A stretch of 64,000 bases of DNA from assembly GCF_001612885.1 (NCBI RefSeq), contig NZ_BDBH01000004.1, forward strand, positions 1 to 64,000. The letters are read 5' to 3'. The stretch is from Nocardia harenae NBRC 108248 (GTDB lineage Bacteria > Actinomycetota > Actinomycetes > Mycobacteriales > Mycobacteriaceae). A model generated the notes under the pieces. It was not told the origin of the DNA. It searched no databases and saw only the letters and a list, made by a program, of their open reading frames with translations. This document shows positions 30,102-38,638 of the stretch, one piece after another; position 1 is the first letter of the stretch, and each line of letters begins with the position of its first letter. The position numbers and the translations under genes are program-made.

Positions 30102-31015
30102 GCCCGCACCCGCTGCCGGTCGGCGGGCTCGGCGCCGTCGGCGCTGTAGTGCCGCAGGAACAGCTCCTCCAGCGTGGGCGGCGTGCTGGTGAGGCTGCGC
30201 ACCCCGGTGTCGCCGAGCAGCCGGACGACGGCGCCCAGGTGCTCGGCGTCCACCTGCAACCGCAGCACCGACCCGTCGCGCTGCACATCAGCGACACCGG
30301 GCAGTGCCGCCACATCACCTGGGTCGCCGGTCAGTTCGGCGGTGATCGAGGTGCGGCTCAGATGCCGCAGCTGCGCCAGCGACCCGGTCTCCACCGTCTT
30401 CCCGGCCCTGATGATGGTGACCCGCTCGCACAGCGCCTCCACCTCGGAGAGGATGTGGCTCGACAGCAGCACCGTCGCCCCGCGCGCCCCCGCCTCCCGC
30501 ACGCACTCCCGGAACACCTGCTCCATCAGCGGATCCAGCCCCGAGGTCGGCTCGTCGAGCAGCAGCAGCGGGACGTCGGAGGCGAAGGCCGAGATCAGCG
30601 CGACCTTCTGCCGGTTGCCCTTGGAGTAGGTGCGCGCCTTCTTTCGCGGGTCGAAGTCGAAGCGCTCGATCAGCTCCGCGCGCCGCCCGGCATTGATCCC
30701 GCCGCGCAGCCGGGCCAGCAGGTCGATGGTCTCCCCGCCCGAGAGCGAGGGCCACAGCGTGACATCGCCGGGCACGTAGGCCAGCTGCCGGTGCAGCGCC
30801 ACCGCGTCGCGCCACGGATCCCGGCCGAGCAGCGCGACCGCGCCCGAGGTCGCGCGCAGCAACCCGAGCAGCACCCGGATGGTGGTCGACTTCCCCGCCC
30901 CGTTGGGGCCGAGGAAGCCGTGGATCTCGCCTTCGGCGACGGACAGTTCCAGCCCGTCGAGCGCGGCCACGTGGCCGAAGGTCTTGCGCAGGCCCTCGAT
31001 GTCGATAACGGACAT
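30098..31015 (-). CDS. ABC transporter ATP-binding protein (drug-export type)
   Basis: 305 aa. Walker [10 protein letters not shown] near residue 37, a variant signature YSKGNRQKV near residue 133 and Walker [14 protein letters not shown] near residue 152, then a C-terminal ~80-residue extension ending [13 protein letters not shown], as in DrrA-like ATPases. ATG at 31015 (AGGAG five bases upstream) shares one base with the TetR stop; a GTG three bases earlier is less likely. Middle gene of a TetR-ATPase-permease operon. Confidence 0.92.
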   Translation of the reverse strand: MSVIDIEGLRKTFGHVAALDGLELSVAEGEIHGFLGPNGAGKSTTIRVLLGLLRATSGAVALLGRDPWRDAVALHRQLAYVPGDVTLWPSLSGGETIDLLARLRGGINAGRRAELIERFDFDPRKKARTYSKGNRQKVALISAFASDVPLLLLDEPTSGLDPLMEQVFRECVREAGARGATVLLSSHILSEVEALCERVTIIRAGKTVETGSLAQLRHLSRTSITAELTGDPGDVAALPGVADVQRDGSVLRLQVDAEHLGAVVRLLGDTGVRSLTSTPPTLEELFLRHYSADGAEPADRQRVRA

Positions 31016-31647
31016 CACTTCTCCTGGAGGAAGGAATCGAGAACGGCGGGGTCGGTGAGCAGGCCCTGGGTGTACATCTCCAGCGCCGGGAGGGCGAACT
31101 CGGACATGAGATCGCGCAGCGCCTGCCGATCGTCCAGCTCCGGATCGCGGCGGCGCCGCATGCGCAGGTAGAGCAGCGTGGCGCCGAGATTGAGCAGCAT
31201 GAGATACCGGGCGCGGGCCGCCGGATCCCGGCTCGGCTTGATGATTCCGGCCGCCACCGCCTCTTCGGTGTAGGTGACGGCATCGTCGACGATGTGGTCG
31301 AAGAGCGAATCCGCCAGCGGCCCCCCGTCCTCCAGGCTGCGCACCAGGTAGGCGAAGAGCGGTGCGTACTCCTCCATCTCGGCCATGGCGGCGAGCATCC
31401 CGCCCGCCATATCGCCGCCGGTCAGCACCTCCACCCGCTGATCGCGGACGAAGCCGAGCACATGGTCGTCGCAGGCCCGGCGCAATCCCTCCTTGGAGCC
31501 GAAATGATGGTTGACCAAACCGGGGGAGACCTCGGCGCGGGCCGCGATGGCCCGCACGCCGACCCCGAAGCCGTGCTGCCCGAACTCCAGCACCGCCGCG
31601 TCCCGGATGCGGGCGGCAGTGCTGAGGTCGGCACGGTCGTTGAACAC
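31015..31647 (-). CDS. TetR family transcriptional regulator of the ABC exporter
   Basis: 210 aa. N-terminal HTH (residues about 12-55, [28 protein letters not shown]) and a C-terminal ligand domain. GTG start at 31647 lies inside a perfect palindrome (31641-31654), so repressor bound there would cover its own start codon. First gene of the exporter operon and divergent from an acyl-CoA oxidase gene 105 bases away. Confidence 0.9.
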   Translation of the reverse strand: MFNDRADLSTAARIRDAAVLEFGQHGFGVGVRAIAARAEVSPGLVNHHFGSKEGLRRACDDHVLGFVRDQRVEVLTGGDMAGGMLAAMAEMEEYAPLFAYLVRSLEDGGPLADSLFDHIVDDAVTYTEEAVAAGIIKPSRDPAARARYLMLLNLGATLLYLRMRRRRDPELDDRQALRDLMSEFALPALEMYTQGLLTDPAVLDSFLQEK

Positions 31648-31654
31648 CCGTTCA
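31641..31654. promoter_or_regulatory. TetR operator 1 (overlaps the regulator's start codon)
   Basis: TGAAC-ACCC-GTTCA, perfect 5-bp arms. The regulator's GTG codon is at 31645-31647, inside the palindrome. A related site is 6 bases further out. Confidence 0.6.
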
Positions 31655-31659
31655 GCATA

Positions 31660-31675
31660 TTAAACAACCGTTCAA
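31660..31675. promoter_or_regulatory. TetR operator 2
   Basis: TTAAAC-AACC-GTTCAA, 6-bp arms with one mismatch and the same spacing as operator 1. Two copies in tandem fit a TetR autoregulatory region and might also touch the divergent acyl-CoA oxidase promoter. Confidence 0.6.
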
Positions 31676-31738
31676 TCCACAAGGGGACAGGATGCGGCGA
31701 CACGATGTTCGTCACGGTTTGCCCGGCATCCGGCGGGC

Positions 31739-31744
31739 TATCGT
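31739..31744 (+). promoter_or_regulatory. -10 element of a probable leaderless transcript
   Basis: TATCGT fits the actinobacterial TANNNT -10 hexamer and lies seven bases before the ATG at 31752, which places the transcription start at the start codon itself. A TTTGCC sequence 15 bases upstream could be a weak -35. Confidence 0.4.
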
Positions 31745-31751
31745 CTGGAAT

Positions 31752-33698
31752 ATGGAGAGCGGCACGTCGACGACGACTGAGAACCCGGTGATCACGCACC
31801 TGCGCGGTGCTCTGGACGGTCCGTGGGGCGCCGTCCGGGAGGAGGCCAGAGCGGCGCTGGCGGACGACAAGTTCGCCGGCGATCCGACTCTCGACTACCG
31901 GGCGGCCCGCACCCGGGTGCTCGAGCAGATGCGGGAGATCGTGAAGCTCGGCTTCGCGGACCGCAACTTCCGCCGCGAGAACGGCGGCACCGGGGAGCCC
32001 GGCGCCGCCGTCGTCGGGCTGGAGATGCTGGCCTACGCCGACCTCTCGCTCTGGGTGAAATCCGGCGTGCAGTGGGGGCTCTTCGGCGGCGCGGTGGAGA
32101 ACCTCGGCACCGAGCGGCACCGGGAGTACGTGCGCAGGCTCATCTCGCTGGATCTGCTCGGCTGTTTCGCCATGACCGAGACCGGCCACGGCAGCGACGT
32201 GCAGAGCCTGGAGACCACCGCCACCTACGACCCGGCGACCGAGGAGTTCGTGGTGCACTCGCCGACCCCGTCGGCGCGCAAGGACTACATCGGCGGCGCC
32301 GCCGAGCACGCCCGGATGGCCGCGGTCTTCGCCCAGCTCATCACCGGCGGCGAGAGCAAGGGCGTGCACTGCTTCCTGGTGCCGATCCGGGACGAGGAGG
32401 GCAACGACCTGCCCGGCGTCACCACCTCCGACGACGGCCTCAAGGGCGGGCTGCCCGGCGTCGACAACGGCCGCATCGTCTTCGACCAGGTGCGCATCCC
32501 GCGCGAGAACCTGCTCAACCGGTACGCTGACGTCACCCCGGACGGCGAGTACACCTCCGATATCGAGAACCCGAGCAGGCGCTTCTTCACCACCCTCGGC
32601 ACCCTGGTGCGCGGCCGGATCAGCGTGGGCGGCGCCGCCGCGGCGGGTGCGCGGGTGGCGCTCAGCATCGCGGTCAAGTACGCGGTGCAGCGCAGGCAGT
32701 TCTCCGACCCGGACACCGGGGAGGAGGTCGTGCTGATGGACTACCGGGCGCACCAGCGCAGGCTGATCCCGCTGATCGCCAAGTCCTACGCGCTGGCCTT
32801 CGCGCAGAACGACCTGGTGCGCCGGATGCACCTCATCCAGACCGGGCAGGACCTGGACACCAGCTCGCAGCGGGCGCTGGAGAAGCGCGCCGCTGGGCTC
32901 AAGGTGGCGCAGACCAGGCATGCCACCAGGGCCATCCAGGAGTGCCGCGAGGCCTGCGGCGGCGCGGGGTACCTCACCGAGAACCGGCTGGTGACGCTGA
33001 AGGCCGACACCGACGTCTTCACCACCTTCGAGGGCGACAACGTGGTGCTCACCCAGCTCGTCGCCAAGGAGCTGCTCACCGCCTACGCCGACGAGGTGCG
33101 CGACCTGGACGCGCTCGGCTGGGTGCGTTTCGTCGCCACCACCGCCGGCGACGTGGTGCGCAAGCGCTCCGGCGTGCGCCAGCTCATCCAGACGCTGCGC
33201 GACCGCGGCGACGACACCGTGGACGAGGGCGACCTCTCCCGCCGCTCCACCCAGCTCTCGCTCTTCGCCGACCGCGAGGACTACCTGGTGCGCACCGCCG
33301 CGCACCGGCTGCGCGCCAGGGCGCAGGAGACCGGCCCCTTCGAGGCCTTCAACAATGCCCAGGACCACATCCTGACCGCGGGCACCGCGCACATCGACCG
33401 GCTGGTGCTGGAGGCCTTCATCGAGGGCATCGCCGACATCGCGGACCCGGAGGCCCGCGCCCTCGCCGAGACCGTCTGCGACCTCTTCGTCTTCGCCACC
33501 CTGGAGGAGAACGCGGACTGGTACATCATGCACCGCTTCATGTCGGTGGAGCGGGCCAAGGCGGTGCGCCGCGGCGTCAACGAGCTGGTCGACCGCCTCC
33601 GCCCCGACGTCCTCACCCTGGTCGACGCCATGGGCGTTCCCGACTCCATGCTCCGCGCCGCCCTCCTCAGCGACGCCAGCGTCTACGACCGCACCTGA
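31752..33698 (+). CDS. acyl-CoA oxidase / acyl-CoA dehydrogenase family protein
   Basis: 648 aa. The motif CFAMTETGHGSDVQSLETTATYD followed by HSPTPSARKDYIGGAA is that of peroxisomal-type acyl-CoA oxidases; EACGGAGYLTENRL and TTFEGDNVVLTQL carry the catalytic Glu (in FEGDN), and the long C-terminal part fits the ACOX domain. It would oxidise an acyl-CoA to the enoyl-CoA, perhaps passing electrons to oxygen. The ATG at 31752 is chosen because conserved sequence starts here and a -10 hexamer sits exactly seven bases upstream; an alternative ATG at 31692 has a good AAGGGG site but adds 20 basic residues. Confidence 0.86.
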   Translation: MESGTSTTTENPVITHLRGALDGPWGAVREEARAALADDKFAGDPTLDYRAARTRVLEQMREIVKLGFADRNFRRENGGTGEPGAAVVGLEMLAYADLSLWVKSGVQWGLFGGAVENLGTERHREYVRRLISLDLLGCFAMTETGHGSDVQSLETTATYDPATEEFVVHSPTPSARKDYIGGAAEHARMAAVFAQLITGGESKGVHCFLVPIRDEEGNDLPGVTTSDDGLKGGLPGVDNGRIVFDQVRIPRENLLNRYADVTPDGEYTSDIENPSRRFFTTLGTLVRGRISVGGAAAAGARVALSIAVKYAVQRRQFSDPDTGEEVVLMDYRAHQRRLIPLIAKSYALAFAQNDLVRRMHLIQTGQDLDTSSQRALEKRAAGLKVAQTRHATRAIQECREACGGAGYLTENRLVTLKADTDVFTTFEGDNVVLTQLVAKELLTAYADEVRDLDALGWVRFVATTAGDVVRKRSGVRQLIQTLRDRGDDTVDEGDLSRRSTQLSLFADREDYLVRTAAHRLRARAQETGPFEAFNNAQDHILTAGTAHIDRLVLEAFIEGIADIADPEARALAETVCDLFVFATLEENADWYIMHRFMSVERAKAVRRGVNELVDRLRPDVLTLVDAMGVPDSMLRAALLSDASVYDRT

Positions 33699-33737
33699 TC
33701 CCACCGGGCCGGGCCCGCTCCGAAGGCCCGGCCCGGG

Positions 33738-34337
33738 TCAGGGCTGCTCGAGCACGTCGAACGGAATGGTCGCCTCCACCGGGTCGTCGAGGAGCAGCAC
33801 CCGCCGGTGGACGGCGTGCACCCGGTACCGGCGCCCCGACCAGTCGAGCCGGTAGTCCTCGATCTCCTCGATGCGCTCTTCCTTCTGGTCGAGCCGGACG
33901 ATCAGGTAGCGCGGGATGCCCGCGGTCGCGTACTGGATCCGCTTGTCGGTGATGTCGGCGTCGATGGTCGACTCGGAGGTCACCTCCACGACCAGCAGGA
34001 GATGGTCGCGAACCGTGTTCACGTCGTACGGTTCGCAGTCCCGGATCCAGATATCGGGGTAGCGGATGTTCAGTCGCCGATCCGCCGCCTGCGCCTCGGC
34101 ATCCGCGAACCGCGCCGCGACGTCGGAGTCGACCTCCATGCACGGCCCGCCGTCGCGCCGGGCCGCCTCGAGCAGCCCGGCAAGCCGTCGGACGACCCGG
34201 CTGTGCAGGCGGCTCTGCGCCATCATGCGGATGACCCGGCCGTTCACGATCTCGATGTCACCCAGCTCCGAGGTTGCCCCGTCGGCGAACTCCGCGGCGG
34301 TGACATGACGCTCGCGGCTTCCGTCAGGTGCGCCCAT
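33738..34337 (-). CDS. Uma2 family (DUF820) PD-(D/E)XK nuclease-like protein
   Basis: 199 aa from this start. The core shows IRYPDIWI (Asp), LLLVVEVTSEST (Glu) and DKRIQYATAGIPRYLIV, the arrangement of Uma2-type restriction-endonuclease-fold proteins. Whether it cuts DNA is not known; such genes are common in cyanobacteria and actinomycetes, often in many copies. Start uncertain: ATG at 34337 or 34349; neither has a good ribosome binding site. It is the last of three leftward genes (DUF2252, NERD-like, Uma2) spaced by about 42 bases each. Confidence 0.8.
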   Translation of the reverse strand: MGAPDGSRERHVTAAEFADGATSELGDIEIVNGRVIRMMAQSRLHSRVVRRLAGLLEAARRDGGPCMEVDSDVAARFADAEAQAADRRLNIRYPDIWIRDCEPYDVNTVRDHLLLVVEVTSESTIDADITDKRIQYATAGIPRYLIVRLDQKEERIEEIEDYRLDWSGRRYRVHAVHRRVLLLDDPVEATIPFDVLEQP

Positions 34338-34380
34338 GACGACGATCATCGCAGGTCGCGGTCGCACGGCACACGGCGGC

Positions 34381-35271
34381 TCAGGTGGCGACGGTGAGGA
34401 TGGCGGTGACGACGAACCAGAGGATCCAGACGAAGGCGACGAACATGCCGAGGGCGAGGCCGGTGCGCATGACCGCCTGGCCGAAGTCGATGTCGCCGTG
34501 CTTGCGCGGGTACAGCTTCCAGGGGCTGTACCAGGGGGACTGCACGGAGAGCAGGGGGAGGCGGGTGTCGGTGCCCGCCGCCTGCTCGGCGGCGTACGCC
34601 TCGGCCTGCGCCTGGTTCGGCCCGCCGTGCCAGAGCGTGATGTCGATCGGCCCGAGGAACCCCTCGTTCAGCAGCTCCTGCGGGGCGGGCAGGTAGGGCA
34701 GGATGCCGAGGCCGCGGAAGGCGACGGCGACGTCGTTCGCCGTCCACAGGTGCTTCTCCTGCACCGCGAGCGTCTGGAAGTAGTGCCGCAGCCGCTCCGG
34801 GTCGTCGCCGAGGATGACGTCGAAACTCGGGTCGCTCCAGCCCTGTTCGACCGAGACGTCGGCGCCGCGCATCGGCACCACCAGCGCCAGCCCGTGCACC
34901 ACCCGCTGCCCGAGCCCGCGCGCGGAGAGCCAGTCCTGCAGCGCGAAGGTGTGCTCCCGCGACCGCTCCAGCGGGGTGCGCCGATCCCGCCCCTCCAGGG
35001 CGGCGGGCTCGCCGTCGATGGTCCACGGCCCGTTCAGCGGAATGCGCAGGACACCGTCCTGGCGCGCGGCCAGCGCCTCGGCCTCGATGATCACGCAGCT
35101 GGTCGGCGTCCAGATCACCGCGTCCAGCGGGAAGAGCCGATTGGTGTGGAACAGGCTGACATTCAGCGTGGCGACGCCGTGCGGGCTGCGCGGGTCCTTC
35201 CAGGTGCGCAGCCAGTCGAGCAGGGCGCGTTCGGCATTGCTGCCCCCGGAGTTCTGCATGCGGACGAGCAT
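34381..35271 (-). CDS. NERD-like (nuclease-related) protein with C-terminal membrane anchor
   Basis: 296 aa. The N-terminal ~110 residues (SNAERALLDWLRTW, LFPLDAVIWTPTSCVIIEAEAL) look like a nuclease-related domain: an acidic residue in LDAVIW, then IIEAEA where NERD proteins have E-x-K. The middle is unrecognised; residues about 272-296 form one hydrophobic helix (TGLALGMFVAFVWILWFVVTAIL), so it is tail-anchored in the membrane with the nuclease-like part in the cytoplasm. The missing Lys of the E-x-K motif makes activity doubtful. Lies between DUF2252 and Uma2 genes. Confidence 0.65.
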   Translation of the reverse strand: MLVRMQNSGGSNAERALLDWLRTWKDPRSPHGVATLNVSLFHTNRLFPLDAVIWTPTSCVIIEAEALAARQDGVLRIPLNGPWTIDGEPAALEGRDRRTPLERSREHTFALQDWLSARGLGQRVVHGLALVVPMRGADVSVEQGWSDPSFDVILGDDPERLRHYFQTLAVQEKHLWTANDVAVAFRGLGILPYLPAPQELLNEGFLGPIDITLWHGGPNQAQAEAYAAEQAAGTDTRLPLLSVQSPWYSPWKLYPRKHGDIDFGQAVMRTGLALGMFVAFVWILWFVVTAILTVAT

Positions 35272-35313
35272 TCGAGAGAACCGCCCTTCGCGTCGAAAGT
35301 GACGTGTTCGAAA

Positions 35314-36711
35314 TTACCGGGGGTCGTCGGCCGCGACAACGCCGGAGCGGATCGCCGCGGTCAGCTCGGCGTGGTCGGCTTCCGTGCGGTCGGCGTAGCG
35401 CACCGCGAAGTTCTCGATCGCGGTGTCGAATTCCGCGTCGTCGCCGAGGTATCCGGCGAGCAGCCGCGGGTCGAGCGAGCGGGTGTGCGCCCTGGCCAGC
35501 AGGGCGCCCGCCAGCCTGCCGTAGTCGTCCAGGTCCCGGCTGGTGAGCCCGGCCGGGTCGATGCTGCCCTTGAGGTTGCGGAACTGCCGCACGATGAAGG
35601 GCAGCTCGGTGCCGGTGCCGTCCGGGTCGAACGAGGTCCAGCCGAGCAGGATGTCGGTGTCCACCTGAACCAGCCTGGCGCCCTGCACGATCCGCTCGCC
35701 GTTGTGCGCGGGCGGGGTGCCTGGCAGGAACGGCGCCAGCGAGGAGGGGATCGCCTGCTTCACCTGCAGCACCAGCGACTCGCCGTGGTTGCCGTGCAGC
35801 AGCGCCACGTAGGTGCGCAGGCCCACGCTGCCGGTGCCGACGATCCGGAACGCCACGTCGGAGAGCGCGAACCGGGAGAGCAGGTTGCGCCGCGATTCGC
35901 GCAGCGAGGCGCCGTACCGCTCCAGCCCGCCGAGCACCGCCTCGCGCACGCTCTCCTCGACCCGGGTCAGCAGCGGCGGGTCGCTGACGAAGCGGTGCCT
36001 GCGCAGCCCGGCGCCGTGCTCGTCGCTCTCCTCCACCCACTTGGCGACCACCTTGGCGCTGGTGTTCTTGCGCGCCTTCTTCGCGGCCTTCTCGAAGTCG
36101 TCGATCAGCCCGTGCGCCTGCGCCCGCTCCAGCACCGATTCGTCCGGCAGTGCGCACCAGGACTGCATGAAGGGCAGTTCGGCCAGCTCGTCGACGGCCC
36201 GGCGGTAGGAGCGCGCGGCATCGCGGGCCGCGGTGCGGCAGTCGTCCTCGCTCGCCCCCGCCACCCGACCGGCCAGCACCAGGCTGGCGGCGAGCCGCTC
36301 CAGATCCCACTCCCACGGGCCGTCGACGGTCTCGTCGAAGTCGTTGATGTCCATGATGATCTCGCCGGCGGCGCTGCCGTACAGCCCGAAATTGGCGGCG
36401 TGCGCGTCGCCGCAGAGCTGCGCGGTGAGCCCGGAGTCCGGCCCGCCTGCCAGGTCGGCGGCCATCAGCCCGGCGGCGCCCCGGTAGAAGCTGAACGGCG
36501 ACGCCGCCATCCGCCCCATCCGCAGCGGGATCAGGTGCGCCAGCCGCTCGCGGTTGCTGGCCGCGATGAAATCGAGCACCGCGGGCCGGTGCGCCCCCTC
36601 GGCGGGGCGGTCGCGGGCGATGAGCGGCGTGCGCTGTCGCAGCGCGCGGCCGCGCTCGCGCATCTCCGCGGCGGGCAGGTAGGTGCGCAGGTCGAGCAGC
36701 TCATCGGACAC
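35314..36711 (-). CDS. DUF2252 family protein
   Basis: 465 aa from the GTG at 36711. Signature blocks are RMAASPFSFYRGAAGLMAADLA, LCGDAHAANFGLY, DINDFDETVDGPWEWDLERLAASL and the C-terminal GALLARAHTRS. The D-H-N and D-x-D-x-D patterns resemble the catalytic loop of protein-kinase-fold small-molecule kinases (inference). An upstream GTG at 36801 would add 30 basic residues without a better binding site. It heads a three-gene leftward group with NERD-like and Uma2 genes. Confidence 0.85.
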   Translation of the reverse strand: MSDELLDLRTYLPAAEMRERGRALRQRTPLIARDRPAEGAHRPAVLDFIAASNRERLAHLIPLRMGRMAASPFSFYRGAAGLMAADLAGGPDSGLTAQLCGDAHAANFGLYGSAAGEIIMDINDFDETVDGPWEWDLERLAASLVLAGRVAGASEDDCRTAARDAARSYRRAVDELAELPFMQSWCALPDESVLERAQAHGLIDDFEKAAKKARKNTSAKVVAKWVEESDEHGAGLRRHRFVSDPPLLTRVEESVREAVLGGLERYGASLRESRRNLLSRFALSDVAFRIVGTGSVGLRTYVALLHGNHGESLVLQVKQAIPSSLAPFLPGTPPAHNGERIVQGARLVQVDTDILLGWTSFDPDGTGTELPFIVRQFRNLKGSIDPAGLTSRDLDDYGRLAGALLARAHTRSLDPRLLAGYLGDDAEFDTAIENFAVRYADRTEADHAELTAAIRSGVVAADDPR

Positions 36712-36876
36712 GAAGGAATACGCTAGCCGGTTGCCGGGCAGACCGACGTGGCTGGTCCGGAACGTCCGTTTCGCCCGCGCCGCGGAAATGATCTTGCGCA
36801 CACTCGCTGGTGCCGGGGTCGGGGAAACACCGGCCCGGCCGTGGCGCGGTGGCCGCCGGTGCGGTAAGCACGGGGC

Positions 36877-37503
36877 GTGACGAGCGACCGGATCCTCACC
36901 GTGCCCAACGTGCTGAGTGTGCTGCGCCTGGTCGGCGTCCCGGTCTTCCTCTGGTTGCTGCTCGTCGAGCGCGCCGACGGCTGGGCCTTCGCGCTGCTGA
37001 TCGCGAGCGGCGTCACCGACTTCCTGGACGGCAAGCTGGCCCGGCTGCTCGACCAGTCCTCCCGGCTCGGCGCGCTGCTCGACCCCTTCGTGGACCGGCT
37101 CTTCCTGGTCACCACGCTGGCCGCCTTCGTGCTGCGCGACCTGCTTCCGCTCTGGGTGGCGCTGGTGCTCGTCGGCCGCGACCTGGTGCTGACCGCGACG
37201 CTCTCGATCTACCGGCGTCGCGAGCTGCCCCCGCCGGAGGTGATCTACCTGGGCAAGGCCGCCACCTTCGCGCTCATGTCGGCGCTGCCGTGGCTGCTGG
37301 CGGGGGAGATGGACTGGCCCGCCGACGGTTTCGGACGGGCCTTCGGCGGTGCCCTGTTGATCTGGGGCACGGCCGTGTACGTCTGGACCGGCCTGCTCTA
37401 CCTCGGAAAGGCCATCGCGGTGGCGAGGGCGATCCCGCCGGTCGCCGGTGGCGGACCTCGCATAGAGTTGCCCCGACGTTCACGACGAAAGGACGGCCCG
37501 TGA
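36877..37503 (+). CDS. CDP-alcohol phosphatidyltransferase (PgsA-like)
   Basis: 208 aa, 5-6 membrane helices. The family motif is complete: DGKLAR near residue 47, then GALLDPFVDR near residue 65 (D-G-x2-A-R-x8-G-x3-D-x3-D). It joins a CDP-diacylglycerol to an alcohol in the membrane, most likely glycerol-3-phosphate or a similar headgroup; the position corresponds to M. tuberculosis pgsA2 (Rv1822) near gcvH, whose exact substrate is not settled to my knowledge. GTG start. The stop overlaps gcvH (GTGA). Confidence 0.9.
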   Translation: MTSDRILTVPNVLSVLRLVGVPVFLWLLLVERADGWAFALLIASGVTDFLDGKLARLLDQSSRLGALLDPFVDRLFLVTTLAAFVLRDLLPLWVALVLVGRDLVLTATLSIYRRRELPPPEVIYLGKAATFALMSALPWLLAGEMDWPADGFGRAFGGALLIWGTAVYVWTGLLYLGKAIAVARAIPPVAGGGPRIELPRRSRRKDGP

Positions 37504-37898
37504 CCCTGACTCCGGAGGACCTGCGGTACACCGAGGAGCACGAGTGGGTGCGCCGGGTCGGCCCGGCGCGGGTCCGGGTCGGCATCACCGACTATGCCCA
37601 GTCACAACTGGGTGACGTCGTGTTCGTGCAGTTGCCCGAGGTCGACAAGGAGGTCGCCGCGGGCGACGGCATCGCGGAGGTGGAGTCGACCAAGAGCGTC
37701 TCCGACATCTACGCCCCGCTGGCCGCGAGAGTCGTTGCGGTGAACGGCGATCTGGGGTCGGAGCCGGAGGCGCTGAACAGCGACCCGTACGACGCCGGGT
37801 GGCTCTTCGAGCTGGAGGTCGCCGACGCGGGCGGCCTCGATGAAACGCTCGGTGAACTGCTCGACGCGGAGGGTTACCGAGGAGTTATCGGGGGCTGA
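37500..37898 (+). CDS. gcvH: glycine cleavage system H protein
   Basis: 132 aa, the expected length. The lipoylated lysine is Lys65 in VESTKSVSD, and the start LTPEDLRYTEEHEWV and GITDYAQSQLGDVVFVQLP are family hallmarks. It carries the aminomethyl group between GcvP and GcvT. GTG start overlapping the pgsA-like stop, AAAGGA seven bases upstream. gcvP follows 5 kb downstream, and gcvT is not in the window. Confidence 0.97.
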   Translation: MTLTPEDLRYTEEHEWVRRVGPARVRVGITDYAQSQLGDVVFVQLPEVDKEVAAGDGIAEVESTKSVSDIYAPLAARVVAVNGDLGSEPEALNSDPYDAGWLFELEVADAGGLDETLGELLDAEGYRGVIGG

Positions 37899-38064
37899 TC
37901 CGGCCTTCCCGGTTCTCCCTGCACAGCGACACCCTGGCAGGGTACGGTCGATGCCAACGCCATCGGCCGTCGCCGAGTGCGGAAATCCGGCGTCGCGGCA
38001 CAGTCGTGTCGGACATGGCTTCACCTGCTTGCATGGATAATCAGGTTCGAGGAGGAGAGAAACG

Positions 38065-38550
38065 GTGAGCGAGAACAATGACCCGGGTTACGGGGAGAGC
38101 GCGGCCGAGACCACGTCGGTCTTCCGCGCGGATTTCCTGAACGAGGTCGACGCGTCGCGCTCCGCAGAGCCGACCGGCGAACAGCCGGTGCAGGGGGTCG
38201 AGGGGCTGCCCGTCGGGGCCGCCCTCCTGGTCGTCAAGCGGGGTCCCAACGCGGGTTCGCGATTCCTGCTGGACCAGCCGACCACGTCGGCGGGCCGCCA
38301 TCCGGACAGCGACATCTTTCTCGACGACGTCACCGTGAGCCGTCGGCACGCCGAATTCCGGCAGGACGACGATTCGTTCCAGGTGGTCGATGTCGGCAGC
38401 CTGAACGGCACCTACGTCAACCGGGAGCCGGTGGACTCCTCGGAGCTGCAGAACGGCGACGAGGTCCAGATCGGCAAGTTCCGTCTGGTCTTCCTCACCG
38501 GGCCGCGGGCCTCGGTGAACGAGCCGTCGACGGGCGCGGGCAGCCGGTGA
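38065..38550 (+). CDS. garA: FHA-domain metabolic regulator GarA
   Basis: 161 aa. The N-terminal ETTSVF (Thr16, Thr17) is the phosphorylation site used by PknB/PknG in mycobacteria; the FHA domain (residues about 55-145) has GRHPDSDIFL, VSRRHAEF and LNGTYVN. In its unphosphorylated form GarA restrains 2-oxoglutarate dehydrogenase and glutamate dehydrogenase (established for M. tuberculosis and C. glutamicum OdhI). GTG start with GGAGGAG upstream and a plausible -10 (GGATAAT) about 30 bases before. The C-terminal ~16 residues are a variable tail. Confidence 0.95.
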   Translation: MSENNDPGYGESAAETTSVFRADFLNEVDASRSAEPTGEQPVQGVEGLPVGAALLVVKRGPNAGSRFLLDQPTTSAGRHPDSDIFLDDVTVSRRHAEFRQDDDSFQVVDVGSLNGTYVNREPVDSSELQNGDEVQIGKFRLVFLTGPRASVNEPSTGAGSR

Positions 38551-38638
38551 GACCGGCGGCGCCGGGGCAGGGCGGTGGGTCACCGCCGGGCCGCGGGCGC
38601 CGCGCACGGTTCCGGACGGAGGAAAGGGACGGATTGCG

